64,000 nt of DNA from Bemisia tabaci (taxonomy: Eukaryota; Arthropoda; Insecta; Hemiptera; Aleyrodidae): contig NC_092796.1 of NCBI RefSeq assembly GCF_918797505.1, forward strand, positions 31,258,098 to 31,322,097, in the 5' to 3' direction. This document shows positions 1-9,720 of this stretch, in pieces. The notes beneath the pieces were generated by a model. The model saw only the letters and a program-made list of their open reading frames with translations. It did no database searches and was not told the origin of the DNA. Made by a program: the position numbers and the translations under genes. The stretch's first letter is position 1. Each line of letters begins with the position of its first letter.

Positions 1-213
1 CCGGGAAAAGTCAGAGAATTCTGAGGAAAGCCGGGGAGTTTCCGACACGTCCACCTATCAAAGTATAGCAAAAATCAGCGATTTTTTTTTTAAAGAACGT
101 AAGATAGAAATTTTCGTCCAAGATAAAGAAAGATTTCGGAATTAGGGAAAAGAAAAATGAGTCAGGGAAAGTCACGGAATTCGAAGATGAAGAAATTATG
201 GCAACCCTGGAAA
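1..213 (+). repeat. CAGGGAA-word interspersed repeat, 3' end
   Basis: This stretch is built from variants of the word AAAGTCAGGGAATT and ends in the phrase GAAATTATGGCAACCCTGG. The same phrase ends related copies near 9.43 kb and 43.36 kb. It includes the sub-terminal motif CCGACACGTCCAC near 45-57, which resembles the end of the tandem array at 7.84 kb. The left part lies outside the window. It is non-coding, and its class is unknown to me. Confidence 0.6.
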
Positions 214-805
214 GGCGTTAAGTAGGGGTCTGTTTATAAGAAACGAAACGCACTGACCAAGGAACTACGCCGCCCAACCAAAAATTTTGGCGCACATGAC
301 TTTGCCCTCAAAATGTATCATCCCATTTTATCATTCTTTCCGTATCATTTCATGTTCGGACGCATGGGTCAGTCCTGAAGTCACGGTGTTAATCGCGAGA
401 AAATTTGCAGCGCTGTATCCGGAAGAAGGAAGGAAGTTGAAGTTGGAACTCGTCCTTCAACCCCGTCCCGTCGTCGTTCACCCTCACGAGTGTTGATTGT
501 TTTTGTTTTTACCCGTTCAATCCCTCGTTAGTGACTTTTTAGCCCGATCTCACCCCCCTTCCCAAGCCTCAAGCTTTAAGCTAACAAGTTTTTCCTCGCC
601 AACTCTTTTCCGCAGCTCCTGTTGCACTCGTATTTCGCTCGCTCGTCGACTCGGATTCGCCGTTTCTGTCAGTCACGTGATTTTATTGGCCTCCCATTGG
701 TTGAGAAACGACATCCTCATCCTCGCCTGCCCATCAGAAACTTGTGCCTTGTCGTGTGAATTCCTCTAAGAAAGCTTGGAATTGAAAGTGGTGGATCAGA
801 CAAGT
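214..805. other. No gene recognised
   Basis: This interval has moderately GC-rich patches and two short open frames (287-496 and 497-769) whose translations are low-complexity and resemble no family I know. There is no splice-supported coding signal and no recognised repeat. Confidence 0.4.
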
Positions 806-914
806 GGACTACATTTTGCAGTTAGGAAGTACATTTTCTAGCCCATCTGTATAATCACTGCGTCGTCTCTAACCTGGGCCAGATACTGTAGTTCCATTTT
901 GGAAAATGCAGTCC
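806..914. mobile_element. MITE, GGACTACATTTTGC family
   Basis: A short non-autonomous element with inverted ends: GGACTACATTTTGCAGTTAG on the left and the inverted partner ending AAAATGCAGTCC on the right. Related copies sit at 35568-35702, 53824-53953 and 53982-54122. There is no coding capacity, and the superfamily is not determined. Confidence 0.6.
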
Positions 915-929
915 AAACGGATCAGCATA

Positions 930-1106
930 CTGTCGTGATGAGGGAGGACGCCGTAAAAACACTCGAGAGTTGCAAAATTTTACCTGACAAACTATCTATT
1001 ATTGAGGAAAGTTATGCATATTTTACTTGAAATCTTCAGCTATTTTCGATGGAATTGCGATAAAAATCGTCAAAAGGCTCACACGGCGTTCTATTTTAGC
1101 ACGGCC
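930..1106. mobile_element. MITE, GCCGTGCTAAGGAAGAACGCCGT family (short copy)
   Basis: The ends are inverted versions of the family terminus: the left end reads CTGTCGTGATGAGGGAGGAC and the right end, inverted, reads GCCGTGCTAAAATAGAACGC. At 177 bp it is shorter than the copies at 9030-9280 and 10652-10904, so it is probably internally deleted. Confidence 0.6.
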
Positions 1107-1269
1107 GCACGGAAGAAAGTTTCGCGATTTAATCGGTGGGTTTAAATTTTGGTTGATTTTCGAGTTTTCATAATCCCCAACTGAATCTCTTCTTGTTACT
1201 GTCCTGGGAAAGAGACCTTTACAATCAAAAGGAACATGGCGTCATCAGCTATTGCCAGATTTAACCGGG

Positions 1270-1465
1270 CAATTTAATTTTTTACAAGAGAACTTTGTGA
1301 GGATTTTGTTGGAAATTTTAAGGAATTGGCTTCGTGCTATGCGGGAAATTCGCTGAAAATCGCACACAAATCCGGACAACCGTTTTCACGTAAAAAATGA
1401 AAGTTGGCAAAAGTTGATGTAGCCTTCGTTCCTTTCTGCTTAACGCGATCCAGTTAGTGCCGCAA
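1270..1465. repeat. Half-element with CAATTGGA / AAAGGAAC end
   Basis: This stretch aligns by eye with 56545-56735. Both contain a conserved tract around ATTTTAAGGAATT, then TTTTCAYGTAAAAAA, then GTTCCTTTCTGCTTAA followed by a TCCAATT-like end. The terminal motif is the reverse of the end of the complete MITE at 15004-15270, so this is probably one half of that family. Confidence 0.45.
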
Positions 1466-1889
1466 AACTCAAAAGTTGAAATATTGATAAGCATTGAGCG
1501 TTTAAGAGCATTTTTGCGGGAGGAGAAACTCCCCCAGAAATGTCAAACCCAAGCGTTGCTCAAAATCTCCAGCGGTCTGGAAAACCTGAAGAGCAGGGCC
1601 GGATTTACCTCCTTGCGGCCCATGGGCCGCCTGTATTTTGCCGCCCCTTTCTCATTCGTTTTGAAACATCAATAAAACCATCAAGTGAACGTGCCGGAGG
1701 GAGAGGGGTGCATAAAACGCGTTTACTCGTGTTAGACACATTTTTTGCGAAAGCCCTGTTAGCACTACTTGCAAAAGTTCACGGAACTTTGCGCGAAAGT
1801 TAAGTCCCGTAAACCTATCTCTTTGTGGACAAGGCCTTCCATTTATAAACATTGAACTAAAAAATTAAGAAAGAACAAACATAAATGTG

Positions 1890-2115
1890 GTTTAATAATT
1901 TTAACTTCCGTCGCCGCTCTGCGCTGATCGCACTGTATTTTGCGCAATGCGGGGAGTATTCCTACAGTCTTGTAGGCGCTATGCGTTTCACGCCGACCGC
2001 TGCAGCTGACCGCACTGTGTCTGACGCAATGCGTGAAGTATTCATGCAATCGTGTAGGCGCTAATATGTGTTACATGCCGACCGCCGCCGCGCCGCGCCG
2101 AGGGCTTCTTCTTTT
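1890..2115. repeat. Diverged GC-rich relative of the TGTAGGCGC foldback family
   Basis: The stretch has two imperfect repeats containing GCAATGCG...AGTATTC...TGTAGGCGC, ending in a GCC/CGC-rich tail. The same words make up the palindromic core of the foldback elements at 5936-6290, 51900-52365 and 58953-59403. No open frame of interest is present. Confidence 0.45.
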
Positions 2116-2914
2116 CATCTTAAGTCCTCGTTATCACTATTCCTCTCTGCGCTGAGCTCCAGGCCAAATTGCGTGTTTAGTCCCTCTCTTAACTCGACTA
2201 ATTAAAGATGCCGTCTCTTGTATCACCGAAAAACAACAAAATTAGAAATTGCTATACTCTCAGGAAAGAGGGATTTTGTCCCCTTTTCTCCTTGGTAATT
2301 TTTTTCTGAATCCCATTTTTTTTAAACCTACATTTAAAATAATTGCTAAATTTGCCGCCACGGGCCGCGGCCCATGTGGCCACCCCCTTAATCCGGCCCT
2401 GCTGAAGAGTCAAAATTTATGAAGCCCCGGAAAAGGTAGGCAACGCCGGAGAATCTACAGTAGAAAATCCATTCGAAAATGGAAAAAAACAAGGAGACCT
2501 TGATTCCTGTTTCATCACCATTTTCGAATGGAAGAATGCCTCGACGAGTCGGACCTCTGGATTATCACAGAGCGATCGAGCTGGATCGATTCTTGCGTTC
2601 TGGATGACGGCGCGCTCGAAAATCAGCGAAGCGTTTCCATCGCCTGGTTCCTGATGACACCCCCGACCGGCGGGGGAAGTTGTGGGGGTTGGCTCCTCAG
2701 GAGGAGGGGGGAGGGGGGTGCGGAAGTGGATGGTTGAAAGGAGGCAGACGCGAGTGAAAGAGCCAGATGCCGCGTATCTTTCTTTGTCGGTCTCGTAAGG
2801 CACGATTTGCACGTGGCTCCATGCGCTGGGTTGCCGCTTCAACGACCGCTGCGCAGCCCAACCCCCGACAGCCCCTAACTGCGCTTCGCGGCAACAGGCA
2901 GCAATCAGAATTTA
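2116..2914. other. No gene recognised; CpG-rich patch at about 2520-2900
   Basis: The interval holds a GC-rich block with G-runs and overlapping open frames on both strands (2417-2842, 2528-2737, 2767-3012). The frames are mutually overlapping, compositionally biased and match no family I know. The block could be a promoter or a decayed repeat; I cannot tell which. Confidence 0.35.
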
Positions 2915-3456
2915 CCACTAGACAAGGTAGGAATTTCAGCCCTCTGATACATGATTCTCAATCAAAATGTCACGTAAAACACGATGCGCACAACGAAAAT
3001 TACCGAAATTAACTCCTTACGAAGATATTTAATGATTCTTGATGCGTGAATTCAAACCACCCGCTCATGAAAACTCAATGCTCTACGTGATTCACATCGC
3101 ACGCTAAACGTTATCATGACAGTCTCTGCGATATAAAATTTTGGCAACCTCAATCTTGACGCTTTGGCTCAATTATAGCAAATTGCTAATAGTTTAAACA
3201 ACACATGGTGGGAAATGAACATGGTTCGATTGAGAAGATTGCTGAAATCGTTGTAGTGGGCGATTTGACTCACGTAGAGCTTTGAGTTTCTTGTGAGCGG
3301 GCAGTTCAAATTCCTTGTAACCAATGTGAAATAAAAACGTTAATATCTTCGTTAGGAGTTGGTTTCAGTAATTTTCGCTGTGAGAATCGTTTTTTACGTG
3401 AAATTCTGGTTAAGAAACATGTATCAGATCGCTTAAATTCGTACCTTGTCTAGTGG
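2915..3456. mobile_element. Foldback element with very long inverted arms (CCACTAGACAAGGTA ends)
   Basis: The left arm begins CCACTAGACAAGGTAGGAAT and the right arm, read inverted, begins CCACTAGACAAGGTACGAAT. Similarity continues with many mismatches for roughly 200 bp on each side, leaving a short central section near 3140-3220. No target-site duplication is obvious. The structure is that of a foldback or MITE-type element with no coding capacity. Confidence 0.75.
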
Positions 3457-3524
3457 TCCATTCGTAAATCTGCGGATCCACCCTGGAAAACTAGGTAAAT
3501 ACGACATTCGGATCTCTCAGAGCC

Positions 3525-3911
3525 AGGGTGTCTACCGGTCCTCGAAAGTCCCCAATGTCCCCGACTATCCTCGATTTTGGGAGGGTGTCCCCGATATCCC
3601 TGAAAGTCCCCAATTTTCGTGTTCAGGTCCCCAAAAAGTGACAAAAATCGTTCTAAACATCGGCAGTTGCAAATTTTCGGCGGCGCGGTATTACTAGGAA
3701 TAGAAAAACTGAAGCTTTGCTTGGTTTTTCGCACGTTTTCATCGGTTCAACATGACTTGTAAAATGAGTCGTTTCAAGTACGCATTTTAACGCACCAACT
3801 AGCTCCTTTTCTCTTACTATTTCGGGAAAAAAGTCCCCTATTTTCTTGAAAAAAATACCCCTTAACGTCCCCGAAAGTCCTCAATTTTGGTTTTTTATAA
3901 CTGGTAGACAC
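3525..3911. mobile_element. GTGTCTACC-bracketed element, GTCCCCGAAAGTCC words
   Basis: The element is bounded by AGGGTGTCTACC on the left and an inverted GGTAGACAC on the right. The interior repeats degenerate words such as GTCCCCGAAAGTCC and GTCCCCAATTTT at both ends, around a unique middle. The same bracket encloses different word-repeats at 11062-11531 and 14499-14751. There is no credible coding capacity, and the superfamily is unassigned. Confidence 0.55.
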
Positions 3912-3920
3912 ACTGAATCA

Positions 3921-4110
3921 GGATTTGGAAATCTGCGAATCCACCCGGTAAAACCGCCACATTACGTCACTAGGCGGTGCATTTTCTCACGTTTAAATAT
4001 ATTTTTCTGCTATTTACCGTATCACAAAAAATTATAAAAAATACTGTGAAATCAGCTCTTCAAGCACTTTCAGATGAAGCGATAAAAAATGTGCATGCAA
4101 ATTCTACATT
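3921..4110. repeat. Interspersed repeat shared with otk intron 2 (partial copy)
   Basis: This stretch matches the second half of 17823-18150, including a CCGCCA...ACGTCAC..GGCGG segment, TTTTCTCAC, and CACTTTCAGATGAAGCRATAAAAAA. It abuts the GTGTCTACC element, which may have inserted into it. Confidence 0.55.
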
Positions 4111-4567
4111 TTGGTATTGCCAGCCCAAAAAACCCTCACGAGGAGTCAGGAAGAACGAAAGAGACTTCCCTATTTTTCAGGAAATACATAAAAAAGTCAG
4201 GATATTTGTAGTAATTTTTGTCCCGGAGCGTTGAACCGAAAACGTCGGAGATCCTCCCGTTGTCTCCGAACACCCCTGCTCGTCCGGTTCCTGCACGAAA
4301 TACATGTTGAACCCCTGGATTTTCCAAGCAGACCGGCAACGCTGCCACCCTGGCAATTCCTGTTTTGCTCCAGACCAGATCCTGTTTCTAAATGCGTCCT
4401 CAGCTCCTCCCTCACCGTCCGCCACCCTCCCTCCGTCTTCCGACCTCCGCCACCCTCCCTCCGTCTTCCGACCTCCGCGGCTGCGGGGTCCTCCGCGTCA
4501 CAACGGGATCTCCATGCTCGCCAAGAACGCCGTATGAACCTCCGGAAGTTAGTGGCGATTTTGCAAG
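4111..4567. other. No gene; 28-bp direct duplication at about 4420-4474
   Basis: The interval is GC-rich and non-coding, with a word containing CACCCTCCCTCCGTCTTCCG present twice in tandem. Overlapping frames on both strands differ in composition from the real exons in this window, and I reject them as genes. From about 4515 the sequence carries AAGAACGCCGTATGAACCT, an end of the GCCGT MITE family. Confidence 0.4.
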
Positions 4568-4691
4568 TTGGCAACACTGTTTTTTCATCATTTAAATGTA
4601 TGTTCAGTAATCGATTCACTGGGAGGCTGCTTGCATCATCTTAAATCGATGTTTTTAATGGATTTTAATGGAGGAGAAACAGTGTTGCCAA
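4568..4691. mobile_element. Small MITE with TTGGCAACACTG ends
   Basis: The left end TTGGCAACACTGTTTTTTC and the right end, which inverts to TTGGCAACACTGTTTCTCC, form near-perfect inverted repeats about 16-19 bp long around a 90-bp interior. It lies inside GCCGT-family material on both sides, suggesting nesting. Confidence 0.6.
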
Positions 4692-4771
4692 GTGTCAAGA
4701 CCGCCGCTACCTCTACTCCGGAAGTTGCCGAATTCCCTTCGAGTAAACTCGAATCATCAGCGGCTCGATTG

Positions 4772-4858
4772 TTAAAGCGTTATCAAATGACCTTGATCGA
4801 TTTATAGCATATTGTGAAGATAGGGAGTTATCGATCAAGGTTCTCGATAGCGATTTAA
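4772..4858. repeat. Short inverted repeat
   Basis: The arms at 4772-4800 and 4831-4858 are imperfect inverted copies containing CCTTGATCGA and TCGATCAAGG, with a 30-bp loop. This may be a tiny foldback element or the end of one. Confidence 0.5.
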
Positions 4859-5049
4859 CAATGGACCCGCTGGGGAACTCGCGAGTATCCTTGCCCCTTC
4901 TACTTACTTAGCAATTTTATTTGAAGTATCTGAAAATTTCAATGAGGAACATATTCGAATGAAACTTTCTGCGGAGACAAATCTTTTACTGTGGAAAAAT
5001 TCGACATCATTCGAACGTTAATCTGGCGTTTTTTCGTTCATAGCTCAGT

Positions 5050-5306
5050 ACCGCCGTCTGAAGTAAGAACGCCGTATGAAAATTCAAGAGTTGCTAAATT
5101 TCCTTGGATGAAACGCGTATTGTTGAGGAAAGTTATGCATATTTTTTCTCGAAATTTTCAGATAGGTATTGTAGATTAAATTGCAAACAAAATTTTCTGA
5201 AAAATTTGAAGCAAATTATTCACAATTTTCCCAGTAAATTCGAGTTTTTATTCGAAGAAATATGGCAACGTCAGAAGGCTCATGCGGCTTTCTTCCTAGT
5301 AGTCGC
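5050..5306. mobile_element. MITE, GCCGTGCTAAGGAAGAACGCCGT family
   Basis: A diverged copy of the family seen at 9030-9280 and 10652-10904. AAGAACGCCGTATGAAAATTC opens it, a TTTTCAGATA and ACAATTTTCC interior follows, and GAAATATGGCAACGTC with GCTTTCTTCC closes it. Confidence 0.55.
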
Positions 5307-5357
5307 ATCTCCTCCATTGCAATAACTCTCGACGTCAAAGAGCGGGGTGGGGGAGGT

Positions 5358-5360
<3 letters not shown>

Positions 5361-5403
<43 letters not shown>
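5361..5403 (+). repeat. Poly-T tract
   Basis: An uninterrupted run of about 43 T residues. It could be the reverse of a retroposon poly-A tail, but I see no diagnostic retroposon body beside it. Its exact length is unreliable in sequence assemblies. Confidence 0.85.
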
Positions 5404-5405
<2 letters not shown>

Positions 5406-5562
5406 GAGGTGCGGAGATGCGCCGGTTAAGTGAGCCGTAAACAGGGTGCAAGTGGTTCGCGTTCGTTAAGCAGCTGTGGCTTCGCCACTTGAGGTTTCCA
5501 TGCCCTGGGTTCATGACACTCGTGTTGTAGCCCTTGTTACTACTAAATCAAAGTGGGCCACC

Positions 5563-5726
5563 CAGTGGCGTGGTGTGCTTTGAGATATATCGATTGATCT
5601 TGCATTTGAACCCATGGGAAATGATCGATAGACAGGGTGTTCGCAGCGAACGCCTTAATAATCGATTCTTTACCATAACTTCCAATGGGGAAATATCGAT
5701 AATCGATCATTCACGCCTAGCCACTG
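5563..5726. mobile_element. hAT-type MITE, CAGTGGCGTGG family, copy 1
   Basis: A 164-bp copy. The left terminus CAGTGGCGTGGTGTGC and the right terminus ending GCCTAGCCACTG are inverted. The interior shares ATCGATTGATC, GATCGAT, GTTCGCAGCGAACGCC, AATAATCGATTCTTTACC and GATCATTCA with three other copies. No clean target duplication remains here, but the copy at 47875-48037 has a perfect 8-bp duplication, which identifies the family as hAT-like. Confidence 0.75.
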
Positions 5727-5935
5727 ATTTGGCTCGCGCGCGGATTGAAGCTGTGGATTTGGTGGCCACAGTCATGGATGAAACTACGTCGAATAGTTAG
5801 GTCAGGAAACGCGGGGAAAAGTCAGGGACAGAACAAAATGGCCGTAAAGTCAGGGGGAAATTCCTCTCACAAAGTTGCGGAAGTTGAGCATCTCAAGGCA
5901 TTTGGAATTGAAGAAATCAGAGAAACCCCACATAG

Positions 5936-6290
5936 CACTGCCGCGGTGTGCTGCCACTGGCGCAACGCGCACTGGCGCCTACAAACCTAAGGGGATACTT
6001 GACGCATTGCGCACTGCTTGAAGTATCCCCTTAGGTTTGTAGGAGCCAGTGTGCGCAGCAGCGTGCCACGGCGCCTCAAGCAACTATTTCACAATAGAGG
6101 TATTGCACAGTATCATACGAAATTGAAGGCACTCGGACATTTTAAAGATGACGGGCATCCTTTAAGAGTACGGAGCTTCCCTAGCAATATAAATCAAGAT
6201 ACTACGGCACAAAAAGAGAGCGGTAGTCCAAAAACACACCAAGTTCTGGCATCCGTATTTAGTAAAATTCAGCATAACTTTTGAATCTCA
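5936..6290 (+). mobile_element. Palindrome-core foldback element, copy 1
   Basis: The core is an inverted repeat: arm 5970-6000 and arm 6021-6051 match at 30 of 31 positions around a 20-bp loop. A tract follows that is shared with 51900-52365 and 58953-59403 and contains TATTGCACAGTATCATACGA and AAAAAGAGAGCGGTAGTCCA. An 88-codon frame crosses the copy but would have to begin with TTG inside the palindrome, so I do not call a gene. Confidence 0.7.
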
Positions 6291-6480
6291 TTTGAGAAAA
6301 AGATTGATATTTTCCCCCGCAATTTTCAGGTGTTTTAGATTAAATTGTGAATAAAAGTGCCGGAAAATTCGAATATCCTGAAATTAATGAAAAATATCCT
6401 GAAATTTTCCAGTTGATTCGTTTTTATGGAAGGGAATATAGCGACGTCTGAAAGCTCCTATGGCATTTTTCCTTATCACA
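6291..6480. repeat. Partial GCCGT-family MITE remnant
   Basis: This stretch shares with 5050-5306 a TTTTCAGGTGTTTTAGATTA stretch, a repeated ATATCCTGAAATT word, and a distal GACGTCTGAAAGCTCCTATG segment. The left terminus has been lost. Confidence 0.4.
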
Positions 6481-6578
6481 ATGGAGAGAGTAGTGTTCTG
6501 TCTTTCTCTGAAAATTTTAGGAGCTGCCGTGGCCAGTGGCCACGGCAAGACCAATTTTAAGGAGCCAAATTAACTTTC

Positions 6579-6833
6579 GCATATCGACGGTGAAACTACC
6601 GGACCACGTATCTCGCTTGCTGTGTCTAAAAATCTCCGCTCTCATTTTATACTTTTAAAGGAGGACAATTTAGTATCATTCCTTGGAGTTTTCACAAAAT
6701 TATTCTCGCAATGAGTGGAAAAATCACGGATGTTTTCTAGAATTGAAGTTGAGTTCACCCATTTAAAGATTAAAGTATGACAGGAAGTCTGCAACGTCGC
6801 AATCCGAGATATGTGCTCTGGTGGTCGGTATGC
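6579..6833. mobile_element. MITE, CGACGGTGAAACT / TTGCGGTGT family, copy 1
   Basis: A 255-bp element with about 45-bp imperfect inverted ends containing CGTATCTCG and the AAAATCTCCGCTC and GACAGGAAGTCTGCAACG sub-terminal motifs. Copies of the same length are at 16219-16470 and 48555-48811. Confidence 0.7.
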
Positions 6834-7479
6834 AACATCGGCTATCGCTGCTTTGCGATTGCGAGTTTGAAAAACATCGGCGGGTTACGTCATCTTCTTA
6901 GGCGCCACGGTGGCCCAGCCTCTTAATTTTTAGGCGTCCAAGGCAATTTTTAGGCGCATGGGGTGCCCGGGAAAAGCAGGTCGCATCACAGCTTTCCAAC
7001 TCGTATCATTATGTCTTCGCGGTTTTGGAGAGTCTCGAAAGTAAAAGTTTTCCAAGCCAGGCGAATCTCTTTCCTTCGTCAGACAGGTGGCAAGGGGCGG
7101 TTCGTAGAGGATAGATTCGTCCTTGAACGATACCCGCTTTTGTTCACCCGCTCTCATTTTTATTTGCATTTCCATTTTCATTCTTGTCTTGTCAGATTTT
7201 CCTGTCGATTTGGGTCGCGGACGGACGGGCTCTAAACCCTAGTTTTCGGGAAACTGACCTGAGTCATGAGACCAGAATGTCTGTTCCCGCCGCTCAATCC
7301 TCACTTCGTCGAATTAGGCCTTCGGGATGACGGCACGGAACTAACTAACAACCAGTCGTGGGTTTCCCTTTTTTCCCTTTGTTCCTCGATTCCAGCGCCT
7401 CATCGCCAAGTGGTCCGATGTGAGCAGCGACGTGGCTCATCAACTTCAGCCGATGCCATCCCAGAGTGTGTGAATGCGG
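6834..7479. other. No gene recognised
   Basis: The interval has mixed composition. A 203-codon frame starting at 7266 runs into the tandem array and owes its length to that array. There are no domain matches and no consistent splice pattern. Confidence 0.4.
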
Positions 7480-7855
7480 ATTGCCGGCGGTCGGAAAACC
7501 CGGAAAAGCAGGGAAATTCAGGGAATTTGCGACGATCGGGAAAAGTCAGGGAATTCGTGGGGAAAATCAGGAAAGTGGGGAAAGTCAGGGAATTAGTGGG
7601 GAAAATCAGGAAAGTAGGGAAAGTCAGGAAATTTGTTGGAAAAGTCAGGGAATATGTCGGAAAAGTCAGGGAATTAGTGGGGAAAATCAGGAAAGTAGGG
7701 AAAGTCAGGGAATTTGTTGGAAAAGTTAGGGAATATGCCGGAAAAGCCAGGGAATATGCCGGAAAAGACAGGGAATTTGTGGGAATAATCAGGAAATTTG
7801 TGGGAAAAGTCAGGGAATATGTAGGAAAAGTCAGGGAATTTCGGACACGTCGACT
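7480..7855 (+). repeat. Minisatellite of AAAGTCAGGGAATTT units
   Basis: About seventeen tandem units of roughly 21 bp (consensus near GGAAAAGTCAGGGAATTTGTG), partly organised into about 60-bp higher-order blocks. Units differ in the spacer word (TTTGTTG, TATGTCG, TTAGTGG). The array ends in TTCGGACACGTCGAC, like the end near position 50. Because most units keep a multiple of three, it stays open in frame and encodes a KVREF-like periodic peptide, which I regard as an artefact. Confidence 0.85.
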
Positions 7856-8029
7856 AATCACTGATTCGCATCACTGATATCCAACTGTTTACCCTTTCTG
7901 GTCATTTTCAAGGCTTGTCATCTTTTAATGTGCTACTGAATGCCTTTCTTCATAACTGTATCTCCAATCAAGGAAGTTATGGCCAAAGTTTAGGGAAAGC
8001 CAGTGTATTTAAAACAAAGGTGGAATTTT

Positions 8030-8330
8030 TTTTCGAAAGGTCAGGGAAAGTCAAGGAATTGGAATACTTTGGAGTCAGGGAAATGCAAACATATCCAGGA
8101 AAAAATCAGGGAATTTAAATATAAACAATTTTATGCAACTCTGTAAAAACCGGGAATATTCTCTCTCTCTTTCCGCTCGGAGATTAAATTATTTTCAAAA
8201 TTGGTGGTCCAAGTTGGCTCTCCCGTAGAGACGCAGACGAAAGACAGAAGACGAGACAGAAGATGAAAAAAATTGATCTCTCCCGAACAGCAGAACAGTC
8301 GGATAAGTCGATAAGTTACTTGAAGTACGT
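8030..8330. repeat. CAGGGAA-word repeat with CGCTCGGAGAT extension
   Basis: GTCAGGGAAAGTCAAGGAATT words are followed by TATGCAACTCTGTAAAAACC and by CCGCTCGGAGAT...GTCCAAGTTG...GTAGAGACG. The extension is shared with 9300-9720. Part of it is a purine-rich run of AGACAGAAGACG words. Confidence 0.55.
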
Positions 8331-8439
8331 TGCCCAATCTTAGCAGCATTGGAAGTCACAAACGCCCTGATACCGAAATATATCTCAATCGAGAAAGCAG
8401 GAAAAATCGTGAAAACCCTGGGAACAGTCCGCGAAATCC

Positions 8440-8870
8440 CGTTCGGGCCCACGGTGCGTGGTGAGGACGCGGCGACCGGTTCAATGCAACCGCGATTGTT
8501 GCATATTTCACGGTCACAACACGTTCGTCGAATTTGTCTGCCGCCGCCGCGGCAGAGGGGGGGGGGGGGGGGGGGGGGCTCCCCGGTTAGCTCCCCCTCC
8601 CCCTCGGCGGGACAATCCTCAATCGCGAGCCGACCCGGGAGCCCGGGGTGAAGTCAGTGCAGTCCATTGACGGGTTTTTTATATTTGCGCAAGGTTTGTG
8701 ACGAATCGGCAAGTGTTAAAATAAAGACCCCGCGCCGCGGTGCGCCGAAGAGAAGGAGGCCCCGGTCGGCGGCGCCGGCGGGGGCGGGGGAGGGGATGAA
8801 ACTGACTCAGCCCCTCGCTGCCTCGTTCAGCTCCGGTGCCCCCGACCCATGTTGCCTCCTCGGGGTTTGA
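8440..8870. promoter_or_regulatory. CpG-rich block with G20-class tract; candidate promoter
   Basis: This is the most GC- and CpG-rich stretch in the left third, with CCGCCGCCGCGG words and a long G-run near 8558-8578. A TCAGT initiator-like word lies near 8654. No coding exon is identified. It could be a distal promoter or 5' exon of the otk gene downstream, but nothing in the sequence ties it to that gene. Confidence 0.25.
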
Positions 8871-8884
8871 CCCTAGTGACATTT

Positions 8885-9005
8885 GGACGTATTTCTATCA
8901 AACGGAACTTGTGCATTATGACGTGAGCCCTGTTATGCACATATTCTTATGGGTCTTAGGGTTCATGTCTTAATGCACATAGTTCCGTTTGATAGAAATA
9001 TGTCC
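8885..9005. mobile_element. Foldback MITE, GGACGTATTTCTATCAAAC family, copy 1
   Basis: A 121-bp element. The left arm GGACGTATTTCTATCAAACG and the right arm, which inverts to GGACATATTTCTATCAAACG, continue through GGAACTNTGTGCATTA, leaving a small centre with GAGCCCTGTTATGCACATA. The copy at 61352-61473 is nearly identical in plan, and a longer relative is at 56729-57081. Confidence 0.8.
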
Positions 9006-9029
9006 ATTTATCGTGAAATGAAGAGTGCT

Positions 9030-9280
9030 CTGCCGTGCTAAGGAAAAACGCCGTTTGAGCCTTTAGCTGTTGCCAAATTTCCCCCGGGAAATCACTAATT
9101 TTCCGGAAATTTTTGAATATTTTTCTGCCGATTTTTCAGATAATTTTGTCTGTAATTTGATCTAGAGTGTCTGAAAATTTCAAGGAAGAAAATTCACAAT
9201 TTTCCTCAAATATGAACATTTTATCCGAAGAAATTTGGCAACCCTCGAATGTTTATACGGCGTTCTTGCTGTGCTAAGTA
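9030..9280. mobile_element. MITE, GCCGTGCTAAGGAAGAACGCCGT family
   Basis: The left end CTGCCGTGCTAAGGAAAAAC leads into GCCTTTAGCTGTTGCCAAAT. The right end GAAATTTGGCAACCCTCGAA leads into ATACGGCGTTCTTGC. The interior has TTTTTCAGATAATTTTGTC. About 50 bp of each end is inverted-repeat. Confidence 0.8.
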
Positions 9281-9299
9281 AGACCGCAGTACGAGCCAT

Positions 9300-9720
9300 G
9301 GGGCGAGGTGGTTTTATTCGAAGGTCAGGAAACGTCAGGGAATTAGAAACTTTTGGAGTCGGGGAAAAACAAAAGTTGTCTAGGAAAAATCAAGGGAAGT
9401 CAGGAAATTTGAAGATGAAAAAATTATGGCAACCCTTTATAAATCGGGAATATTTTCTCCCTCCGCTCGGAGATCCAGACAATTTCAATCTTGATGGCCC
9501 AAGTTGACTTTTCCATAGAGGCAAAATACAGAAGATGAAAAACATTAATTTGTTCCCGAACTTTTAAAAAAAAGTTTTGTTTCCCGAAGGGAATCGAGAA
9601 GAAAACAAGGGAAAATTCTGGTTCTGTATCGGAGAATTTTCGTGGAAATTAAGCAAAATCAAGGAAATATCAAAGAAATCCGAAAATTGGGAATTTCAGA
9701 CATGTCTAACAATAAGCGAC
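9300..9720. repeat. CAGGGAA-word repeat with CGCTCGGAGAT extension
   Basis: Words such as GGTCAGGAAACGTCAGGGAA lead to AAATTATGGCAACCCTTTAT, then CTCCGCTCGGAGATCC, then more GGAAAT words, ending GAATTTCAGACATGTCTAAC. The plan parallels 8030-8330. Confidence 0.55.

Noticed and set aside
2417..2842. 141-codon minus-strand frame in a GC-rich block
   Set aside because: Overlaps several other frames on both strands, has no family signature and no splice support.
4231..4644. 137-codon plus-strand frame and overlapping minus-strand frame
   Set aside because: Includes a 28-bp duplication and MITE ends, with no protein family resemblance.
6018..6284. 88-codon frame with a close match at 51943-52167 (-)
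   Set aside because: Both would start with TTG inside a palindrome, and the similarity is explained by the shared foldback element.
7480..7855. Regularly spaced direct repeats resembling a CRISPR array
   Set aside because: Units are contiguous without unique spacers, in a eukaryotic genome with no cas genes.
7266..7877. 203-codon frame with KVREF-like periodic repeats
   Set aside because: Its length comes from the 21-bp minisatellite, which is open in several frames and on both strands.
8349..8870. Overlapping frames through the CpG-rich block and G-tract
   Set aside because: Gly/Arg/Pro-rich composition follows from the G-tract and CpG bias.
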